Of a stretch of DNA of 27,500 bases, positions 19,208 through 27,500 are shown in pieces. The stretch's first letter is position 1. Each line of letters begins with the position of its first letter. The position numbers and the translations under genes were made by a program. Origin of the DNA: Balamuthia mandrillaris (taxonomy: Eukaryota; Discosea; Longamoebia; Balamuthiidae); assembly GCA_031835245.1 (NCBI GenBank), contig JAVKOQ010000485.1:1-27500 (forward strand). The letters run 5' to 3'. The notes beneath the pieces are model-generated. The model made no database searches. It had not been told where the DNA came from and saw nothing but the letters and a program-made list of their open reading frames with translations.

Positions 19208-22200
19208 GAGCGAACCTGAAGATATTCGTGGCGCTTGTTGCTTTCCTCTTCAGCCAAAGTAACAGCATCACCAAGGCGTTCTGCAGCCTTCACTGTAGCA
19301 ATGGTCCGTTTGCCTGCTGATCCAGTTTCGCTTTTCTGTTTTTTTTAAACGAAAGCCTCGTCAGAAAAAATTAAGATCAGAAAATACCAGAAATACAACG
19401 TACATCTTCCACGCCTCGTTCCAACGGTTCTTCAATGGCCTTCTCGAACAATTCCTCCATTTCATTATCTCTTTGTTCTTGCAAAAACAACTGTTGAAAC
19501 GAAGTATTCGATGTTCAGTTTCCTGTTGACTCCCAAGTGGAGACGAAATTAACGTACCGGTTCATCCGTTTGTTCCCATATACGCAAAGAACGGTCGTGC
19601 GAAGCTGTCACAACAAACGTTCCTGTTTTGTTGACTGCAAGACACCACACTTCCGCATGATGTCCCGGCAAAGTCATGACATGTTCGAACTGTGGAGAGA
19701 GTACGGTATTAGTTTAATTGCAGAGAGAGAGAGAGAGAGAGAAATGTTTCATACTTTATCAGCGTCCCAGTACTTGAGCAGCTTGTCTTTACCAACGGAA
19801 AAGAAGTGGTGAGTGTCCGGCACGAATTGTACCTGCATAACACTGTCCTCATGAGCATAGATAGACTTGTGACAATCTCCAAAATCAAGGCCCCATATCT
19901 TGATGTTCTTGTCAGCAGAGCCGCTGACGAGCAAAGTGCTGTCACTGCTAATGTCGAGGGACATGACAGGTAATTTGTGGCCGTAAAGGGAGAGGAAGAA
20001 CTTGAGGGTGTCGCGGAAGAAAACTTTGATGCTGTTATCCAACAGAGAGACGGCCAAAAACTTATTGTCTTTGCTTTGCTTCACGCACAGGACTTGATCC
20101 GTCATTTCTAGTGTCTGTGTCAACTTGATACCTAATCGTTTAGATGTCTACAAAGCAGCACCATAGAGTCAGTTTTGATCATTCTTTAAAAAATAGAATA
20201 GACCAGAAACGACAAGAAAGCCAATAAGCAACAGTAACCTTGGAAAAAGCATCATCTTGCACCAACTCAAAGTCCCAAAACTGAACGGTCTGATCAGCGC
20301 TGGCCGATACAAAGCCGGTTTGGTCGGGGTTGATGGAAATGGACCAAACAGCTCCGTTGTGGGCTTCTTCCAGCTGCAAACAAGTGCTGGAGGCAAGGTC
20401 GTAGAGCTCAATGGTGCCTGCCTTCGTGCCGATGATAACATGCCTGTTTCCTGGCACAAAGGCACCACATAGGCCATAACCTGACTCGAGAGTTCGAATG
20501 CATTGCAGCGACTCTATGTTCCATACTTTGACCATGTCTTTGTTTGATTATAATAGTATGAGAAAAGAGGTTTTAGAGGGGAAAAGACTCGCAGAAACAG
20601 GAAAGAAGCACATACTGTTTGACGTTGAGAGAAGTAGGGTGTCATCGTCACTTAGGGCAACTGAACGAATGTCGGAACGATGGCCGGGCAGCTCTATGGA
20701 AGAGGCTTGTTGGTATTCCTTCTCTTCCGTTTTTGCGGTATCTTTTTTCTTCTTTCCTTTTTTGTTCTTGAGATCCCATGCCTCAATTACGTTGTTTTGA
20801 AGCGCCAACAAAACCTGTAATGATACTATATGAGTAACAAGAAGGAGAAATTAAAAAGAAAGGCAGAAGTAGCAAAAAGCGAGAAGTACTTGTTGTTTGG
20901 AAGGCGAAAAGTCAAAGGAGTGAGCCTTAAAGGAGGCTCGCAGCTTTGGCAGAGCCGACAAAATGTCAGTTGGTACCATTTCAACGTGTAGCTGTGATGC
21001 GCCTGTTCTCAACAATACCAAATGAAATGAGTTTACTTCAGTTAGTGTTTAGGAAGAGAGAGAGAGAGAGAGCAGCAGAGAAGAAAGAAACGTACCACTT
21101 TCTTCTCCGTCCTCATCTCCATCTTCCTCGGCCGGCACAACATCCATGCCATTCTTCTGCTTTTGCTTCTTCTTCAATCGGCTCTTACGTTTCTTTATCT
21201 TGTGTTGTATCTTCTCTTCAGAGTTGACATTGTAAAGCTCCAACCAATTGTTGGCCGCGAGACAGCCGAGCATACTTCCATCAGGGCTAAACTGTACTTG
21301 TACCACTCTTTCTTTGGCCTCTTGTCGAGGCAGCTCGCCTATCAACTCCACAACTTTCTCTTCCTCCTTTTCTTTGTCATCTCCTTCCTCCTCTTCTTCC
21401 TCCTCCTCGGCTTTCTGCTTGTTCTTCTGTTGCCTTGGCTTCCCTCCAGTGGCTTTCGCTCCTTCGTCGGACAAAGAACGCAGATGAAGCAAACGATAAA
21501 GACGAAGGTTCGAGCCGGAAGAGCCGCTCACCAGCAGCCTCTCATCAGGGCTCACATCGAAGCTCCATATCTCGCTGCGATGGCCCACCACCGTTTGCAC
21601 GCAGTGCTGGGTGTCCAGGTCCCACACCTTCATCAGCGCGTCCTTGGAGCTGGAGAGGAGCAGCCGCCGGTCCTTCAGCAAGTGAAGACGAGTGATTTGG
21701 TCGCGGTGTCCTCTCAGCCGGAAGAGGCCGGTCTCCGCCAACATGTCCCAAACGATGATGTCCGTGTCCTTGCTGCCGGAGACGAGCAAGGAGGAGCTGG
21801 CGTGGTAGCACAGCGCAGTGACGGCGCTCTTGTGGCCGTTCAGGGTGAGATCGCATGCTCGCGTGCGAAGGTTCCACACCCGAATCGTTCCATCTGCATA
21901 GCTGTGCGGCACACACACACACACAAAAAAAATGAGAAAAAAACAAAAAAACGAGACAAAAAAAAACGTACCCAGCAGCAATGTGAACGCCGTCAGGAGC
22001 GCGACAAAGGGAGACGGCCTCTCCTTTGTACTTGTCGATCAGGCTCTCCTCCTCGAGGTCGCGCAGGGGGTTGCCGCGCTGCTGCCCCGTTTTGAGCTGC
22101 CAGAGGGCCACCCCTTCCAGCGCCCCGCTGACGGCCAGCTCCCCGCTGGCATCGTAGATGACATTGCAGTCCGAAGAGGAGATCACTCCGAAGGTGTCGC

Positions 22201-22231
22201 GCAGGGCGTAGCGAAGATAGGAGCGGACCAT
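18464..22231 (-). CDS. WDR3: WDR3 / Utp12 (Dip2), U3 snoRNP SSU-processome protein
   Basis: Nucleolar protein of the UtpB module needed for 18S rRNA maturation. Exons: 22231-21972, 21901-21096, 21002-20890, 20814-20616, 20537-20239, 20147-19755, 19689-19558, 19490-19404, 19335-19216, 19140-18901, 18833-18709 and 18629-18464. All are GT-AG and in phase, giving 979 residues with a TAA stop (human about 943). Many WD40 repeats are visible: [78 protein letters not shown]. The C-terminal Utp12 domain ([20 protein letters not shown]) and the ending [16 protein letters not shown] match the family. A Lys/Glu-rich insert lies in exon 2. The last intron uses the acceptor ACAG at 18631-18630, which restores phase. 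The stop is 53 bp from that of the convergent PFU-UBX gene. Confidence 0.95.
19176..19208. repeat. (GA)n in a WDR3 intron
   Basis: GA run within intron 19141-19215, on the donor side; (CT)n on the sense strand. Similar shorter runs lie in introns 19690-19754 (19724-19742) and 21003-21095 (21054-21073). Confidence 0.9.
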
Positions 22232-22366
22232 GGTCGTGGCGTGTGGGGTGTTTTTTTTTGACTCCTTCTTTCTCTCCTTCTCTCTTTGCGCCTTTCTCTT
22301 CTTTTTCTTTCTTTTCTTCTTTCCCCCGTAACCTATTATGTTGGGATTGTTGTCGACATATCATCT

Positions 22367-23919
22367 TCACATTTTCTGAATTATTTTCATTTTTTTAATT
22401 CCTTCACATTCTTCGCATTCTTTGTTCGAAGAGGCAGAAGGAGGAGGGGAGAGCAAGCTGTGTGCACGCCAGTCCCCAAGCTGTGGAATATTGCCTTCCC
22501 ACCTTGCAGCCCTTGCAAGGAAAGCACCCAGCAAAGGCTCCTCCTCTGACGCTGGTTTCTCTCTTGAAAATCTCAAACGAACCATGTGAGCCACGTTCTT
22601 TGGTTTTTCCAGCTTTTCCAGATGTTCAGCGATGAACTGCTTCACGTCCACACGATGGCGAGGTTGGCCCTCCCCCAGTTCTTTCGAAGAATAGAGTTGC
22701 ACAAACTCATCCGTGTCCAAGGAGAAAGCGTATTGACATTCTCCTTGCCACCGCAGGAATGCGTCCCAGTTCATGGCCTGGAGCAAATGCTCGTGTGTCT
22801 CATGCGTTCCTGGTACATGGGTCTCCACGAACACCACCTGATCCACCAGTGCTGGATGGTGCGTGGCCAACCTCGCCCGTAGGGTCTCAGCTGAGGGCAG
22901 CCGTTCATTTGGCTGGGCGAAGAGGTTGATGAACACTTGATAAACGTACACACACTGATATTAGCCTCCTCGCGAGTTGCTCTCTCAATTGGCCAGAACG
23001 GTGGTTCGTTGGAACGAGAGTGAGTTGGTGGAACCCGCCAAGGAGCAGCAGCAAACACGTGCGCCTGGTCAAGTCTCGATGGGGCCTGCGGTAAAGCGTT
23101 CCAAAGCTTGGGAAAGTGCAGAACTTCATCCACAGGAAACAAAACCACATCATCGGTGGCATGAACAGCGAAATGTCCTGCTTTGCACTTCTTGTTTCTT
23201 CCGGTTGATGCCGGTGAAGGGGGTGAAGAATCGAGATGTGACAGAAGGCATCCTCAAGGGCTTTGGGAGGGATGTTAAAGGCGCAACGGATGACAAAGTC
23301 CATCCACACTGCCCCATACTTGTGGCGAAACTCTCTTCCCCACGGTTGTTGGGCGATGCAGTTGATGGCCGACCTCTTTTTCAGTAGGAAGGCGTCTGGT
23401 GCCACAAAGGATGCCAAGGCATCGTTGTGATAGGTCCAAAGCTCAACCGTTGAAAAGACTTCAGCAGTTGGCGTGAAGGTGAGATTGTCATGGATAGCTG
23501 CATGAAACTGAAAAATTCGTTTGTGTGGTTTTTTGGTGTGAGGAAACATACGGCGATAGGCTCCGTGGGTGTTGTCAAGGCGGAGGGAATGGGCGATGGT
23601 CTTCTGCAGCAGTGACCACACAAAAGAGTCCGTTTGAGGAGAGACGGGCATCATTCCATTGGATGTGGAAGAGAGGACCGGTCCACAAAGAAGAAGGAAA
23701 TCCCTCCTGCTCTTGCCTGGAGGGAAGGCCAGCCACAGGGTGGAGGAGCTTCGTTTCTGTTGAGGCAGGAAGATGAGCAGAGGAGTCATAAAGATATAGA
23801 TGGAGGGTCAAAGAGGTAAGGCCAAGAATGCAAAAACAAAGTGTTGCATATTGTGCCAGGCTTCTGGTGGTCATCTTATGTTGCTTTTTTTCTTTTTTGC
23901 AAGAAGAGGCGAGCAGCAT
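22367..23919 (-). pseudogene. Type II membrane, glycosyltransferase-like gene in several frames
   Basis: The gene starts with a Lys-rich cytosolic stub and one membrane anchor (YATLCFCILGLTSLTLHLYL), typical of a Golgi type II enzyme. Coding-like sequence then runs without a clear intron but moves between frames. One segment carries RIFQFHAAIHDNLTFTP and LASFVAPDAFLLKKRSAINC (about 23780-23230). The next has DDVVLFPVDEVLHFPKLW (about 23200-22960). The last has VFINLFAQPNERLPSAETLR and FSLDTDEFV (22951-22367, TGA). The DTDEF motif and fold pattern suggest a GT-A glycosyltransferase, perhaps near family GT92, but I do not firmly recognise it. At least three frame changes are needed, one on a short GT run. 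It is either a decayed host gene, a gene with unrecognised introns, or mis-assembled. Confidence 0.5.
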
Positions 23920-24769
23920 TTCACGTGTATTGGAATGTTATCCATGACAAACATCTTTGGTATGTACCACCATTGCGGACTTGGAAATGGTAAACTTTTG
24001 AGCACAAATCTTTTCCAATTCATCCTAAGGCAATCTTAGGATAACAACAGTTTCAAAGTCAAATGTGAGACCATTCAAGCTATCAATAATAATCTTCATT
24101 GTCTCAATAATAACTAGATTATAAACAAATAATCTACTTTCACATTATTATACAAGTTTTAGTTAGCCCTTTTAACGGACATTCAATGAATATACTTCTG
24201 TTCTTTCTATGCAACCTTCTTATAACCCTATGTCTGCTTTTTTAAATTTAACAAAGAGTATAATTCATTCTATTAAAGGTCTTTTCTCTATGCCCATTGA
24301 GTTGGTGTTCATCAGGTTGTTTCCTACTAGCCTTATAACACTTTTTTTTATTAATTAGTGAAGCTGTATTTTATTCACATTACACCTTTTCTCTTGACAT
24401 CTTTGTTTCCTTGTTCATGTTTTGAACTAAAAAGTGTACCTTTTAGGAAATTATTTTAGAAAATAATTTAAATTTATATTTTTGGATTGAAAAAACCAAT
24501 TATTTATAATAACTCTAATAATTGTTTTTTTTAAAATACTTTGGCAATAAAGGGAAAAATTAACAAATTTATTACATATGTTGGAAAACCAATGATTCAC
24601 TTCATTATGACTTCCTGTCAACACTTTCCCTGGATACTCCAAATTTTCTCACCCCTTTTTATTTTCCCTTTTTCCTTATAACACATTCAACCACACACTT
24701 TGGTCCACAGAATTCTAATCCTAGCAGTTTTCCTTAGTCCTTAGCTGCAACCCAGGAGTTGTTCAAATC

Positions 24770-25980
24770 AGGTATTCTTTCCATTTCATGCAATAGAAGT
24801 AGTTAAAAGACAGGCCATTATAGTCAAGGACCTTTTCAACTTTGAAATGCTTGTCTTCAAAAGGAGTGTTAGGATCAATAGGCTTGAGAGCACTTGGAGG
24901 AACCGTGTCAGGGATTGTGTTGCTAATAATGTCTTGAAAGATGTAGGCTCTGTTATTGGTGCAGTAGTGGATGATGAAAGGACTGAGAAATTTAGGATCA
25001 GTTTTTAAGGTTTGCTAACAAGTTTTTCACCTTGTCCCCAGTTGTTAGCATTGAAATGCCTTTCTACATTGGCAGAGTATTTGGTAACCTTTTCATAGAT
25101 GAAAGGATAGACAATTTGCAGCATGACCTTAGTGAGAGAAGTAATTTCATGTAGAGTTTTAAGCTTGGATATACTATTGAAGTAAATATCAAGATAAGAA
25201 AGAAGCCTGCCAAAGAAGAGCTTGAAGAGTTTGAAGTCTAAGCAAAGGGATTTTGGCTGATTTAAGGCAAATTGAGCAATGGGAAGGAAATTAGACCAGT
25301 GTCTGAGGCCACCTTTAAGGGATTTCAGGAGCATGGATTTCGTAAGCTTAACATGGCTTTCTGTAGCTCCATTGGCTCATAGGTACAAAGGGATGAACCA
25401 GTGATCAAAGCCTGCCTAGCACTTACAACAGACATGACTTTGTTGACAAATTCAGTACCATTGTTAGCCTGGACGATTTTGGGGAAGCAAAGCTCACAGA
25501 TGACCTTGACAAACTCATGGGAGACTTATTTTGTGGATTTGTCCTTGAGAGAGCAGAGGATCATAAAGCAATTAGCAATGTCCATAATGATAAAAATGTA
25601 CTGATAACCCATAAAGTTGGTTTGCAAGGGGCCAGTTAGATCAATGGCAATATGCTCAAAAGGAAAGGGTAGCACTTATGAACTTGAGAGGGTGGAAGCT
25701 GAGCCATGTGATGTTGAAGCTTCCTTGTAGTGGCATGCTGTATTATGACAGTCATTGCAAACATTGGGCCAAAAGTAACCTTCCTTGAGAACTTTGTGAA
25801 GAAGGCTTTCAGCATATTTGTGGCTGATGGAGTGGAGTCGTTTCAATATTGATTGATATGTGTTAAATAAAGGAAACGTTTTGCTGAGAAGGTCCTTGAT
25901 GAAGTTGTTTAATGTACATGAGGGAACCAAGAATTGGCGATCATTGAGTTCAACAATATTTTTGATACTGATGGCCTAAA
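24770..25980 (-). mobile_element. Ty3/gypsy chromovirus fossil: integrase and chromodomain remains
   Basis: Decayed LTR-retrotransposon sequence read on the minus strand. Parts in order: an integrase zinc-binding (HHCC) region at about 25676-25930, remains of the catalytic core (25330-25670), the core's end and a C-terminal integrase region (25005-25334), and a chromodomain-like piece near 24770-24850 (FKVEKVLDYNG, MKWKEYL). A C-terminal chromodomain is typical of chromoviruses. The element is broken in several places and no LTRs, gag or reverse transcriptase were recognised here. The erosion suggests it is old, but without paired LTRs the age cannot be estimated. Confidence 0.75.
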
Positions 25981-26814
25981 TAGCATACTACTGGTGCTTC
26001 GGGCTGAGCTTCTAATGGACATGTGATTTGTTTGCCCAAAATTAAAAATACTAACCCTGTTTGTTAACTCTTTATGTTATTCAAACCTAAGTATAGAACT
26101 AAAACAGGAACAAAGAAAGGTACAGGAGTTAATTATATTTAAAAAGAAGAAAATAAGAGTGTTTGTGAGTATATTGTTGTTGTTTCCTGTGCTTCTTTTT
26201 GTTTTTGTTGTAGGGAAAGTATTTATAGTTAAGAAGGAAACCAAGGAAGGAAAAAGGCTCAGGGTTGAAAAGTATCTTAAAAGAAAGAAATAAAGAAAGC
26301 ATTTGTAATTGCCAATAATGTTAGATTTTTTTATACCCTTGGTTTTGGTTTACACACCTCATATTACAACTCTCAATCCTTTTGTTGATTGAATTTAACT
26401 TTAGAAATAAAAGAGTCAGTAATGAGACAAAAGTATATTCAAGAGAATAGAAAAAAGAACAACAAGAGTGAATCTCTGATGTTGCTTTAAAGTACACTGA
26501 GAAAAAGGGAAAAGGGAGAAGGAAAAGAAAGAAGACTTAAGATTAGCATTTTATACAAAGAGTCTTGGGATAAGTATTAGTCATTTTACTAATAGGCCCC
26601 AGTTTAGTTTCAAAAATGTTTCTAGTTTTTCACTTTTTAAATTCTAGGACAGGAGACAACTTTTTAGGATGGCTTAATGTCCTTAGAAAACATTAATGAT
26701 GAATGATATAAGATTAGCAATAAAAAGAAAGGAACAAAGAAAAAAGAATGTTAAACACTAGTCCAAAAAGCTAAAGTTGATTGAAGGATAGCTCTAACCA
26801 ATATTTTTATGAAG

Positions 26815-26973
26815 AACGTGCCTTGTCTGCTGAGGATATCTATCAAGATCTTCAGAGGAAAGACAGTTGAGGCCACACAGGATGCCTGTGCCCTTGATAA
26901 CTTTGCCTATGCTAATCCAACACACAAAAAGGAGCTGTACAATTTACGAGGAGTCGATTATAAACAGATCTAG
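26815..26973 (+). other. Short coding-like segment, unidentified
   Basis: A plus-strand frame (RISIKIFRGKTVEATQDACA, then DNFAYANPTHKKELYNLRGV) ends at a TAG near 26973. Its composition is protein-like and less AT-rich than its left flank, and a possible acceptor AG precedes it. It might be the last exon of a host gene or element debris; I do not recognise it. Confidence 0.2.
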
Positions 26974-27243
26974 CATTGGTTAACTGTGCGACAAAATATA
27001 CACCAAAATAGTCTGCAGAAACACCAGTGCCTGTTGGCACAAAATAAGTGCGTACCCAACGAGAAAACAAGAGAAAAAATCGCTTTTCAAAGCACAGGAG
27101 CGAAGGGAGGATGCAGACTGAAGTAGCAGGTCCAAGCGCGGCTCCGGCCGCAACTGGCCTGCAAACAGCCGATCCAAACGGACATCCAGGCGCGGAGAGA
27201 AAGGATTGACAAGGAGTGAAGGTGGGTGGGTTTGGGAGTCACT

Positions 27244-27500
27244 ATGGCGGCCCTGCGTGTGGGGAAGGAAATTCCGCACATGCTGCGAGTTCATAGCATG
27301 GTTCCTACCAGCTGCACTAGTAGCCCTGGTCAAGGTGATCATTTTTCTCTCGTGTGTTCTCCGGTTGGAGTTAAAAAAGAGGGAGCAGAGGGAGAAGGAA
27401 GAGCGGCAAAAAAACGGTGCACAGATCTGCCACAAACCAGCTGTGACCAGTTGCGTGTCTTCTTTTCTTCCAGGCTGCTGCTCTCAAGGTGGGTTTGAGG
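27244..27500 (+). CDS. Possible gene start running off the right edge
   Basis: An ATG in GC-balanced sequence begins MAALRVGKEIPHMLRVHSMV, a basic, amphipathic N-terminus that could be a mitochondrial presequence. A donor-like CAAG|GTGATC near 27336 and an acceptor-like TTCTTCCAG near 27472 would define an intron. A second donor-like CAAG|GTGGGT follows near the edge. The protein is not recognisable from this much sequence. Confidence 0.35.

Larger units (their letters stand above)
23990..26980. other. AT-rich island containing retroelement remains
   Basis: Base composition changes sharply near 23990: long A/T stretches replace the G/C-balanced coding DNA and the pyrimidine microsatellites of the host part. 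It recovers near 27000. Within it only the integrase remains at 24770-25980 can be named. The rest (24000-24740, 26000-26800) shows no gene, RNA or terminal repeat that I can support. Confidence 0.7.

Noticed and set aside
24451-24642. AT-rich minus-strand ORF of 63 codons
   Set aside because: Asn/Ile/Lys/Phe-rich composition expected by chance in AT-rich DNA; no family resemblance.
23990-24740. Long terminal repeat next to the integrase fossil
   Set aside because: No matching second copy recognised by eye in the window.

Overview
This is a nuclear contig from a protist-like eukaryote. Evidence: GT-AG spliceosomal introns of 56-265 nt in most genes, long low-complexity (Ser, Gln, Asn, Glu, Lys) proteins, dense pyrimidine/purine microsatellites, and conserved eukaryotic housekeeping genes. 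I cannot name the lineage from sequence alone. Standard stop codons fit all intact genes: TAA five times, TGA for the others, and no TAG seen.

Layout from left to right. At 1-152 (+) is a gene tail that resembles the C-terminal winged helix of Cdt1. Four genes then lie on the minus strand: eRF1 (278-1877), a SAM/coiled-coil/CH-domain protein (2314-6761, 4 exons), TRAPPC10 (7368-12776, 18 exons) and an ArfGAP of the SMAP/AGD type (13101-15279, 6 exons). A 658-bp divergent spacer with a 90-bp tandem repeat follows. Then come a plus-strand PFU+UBX protein (15938-18410, 5 exons) and, convergent to it at only 53 bp, WDR3/Utp12 (18464-22231, minus, 12 exons). After that is a type II membrane, glycosyltransferase-like gene whose coding signal is split over several frames (22367-23919, minus). 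From about 24.0 to 26.9 kb the DNA turns strongly AT-rich and holds an eroded Ty3/gypsy chromovirus fossil. Host-like composition returns at the right edge with a possible new gene start at 27244 (+).

The most interesting signal is in eRF1. The conserved reading frame breaks ten codons after the GGQ motif at TTT TAA C, and continues perfectly in the +1 frame for 319 more residues. A release-factor gene interrupted by the stop codon that its own product reads is the logic of the bacterial prfB (RF2) autoregulatory frameshift. The slippery codon resembles the stop-coupled +1 shifts of Euplotes. The same protein has a changed stop-reading motif (ASSSIKS where most eukaryotes have TASNIKS). Four multi-exon neighbours (about 4,180 codons) splice with exact phase, which argues against a generally error-rich assembly. 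A one-base error in the run of five T remains the main alternative.

The genes do not form one pathway. They cover translation termination (eRF1), ribosome biogenesis (WDR3), vesicle traffic (TRAPPC10, ArfGAP), probable ubiquitin/Cdc48 adaptor work (PFU-UBX) and probable cytoskeletal scaffolding (SAM-CH). Splice sites below were read by eye and checked by phase and by family similarity recalled from memory; no search was run.
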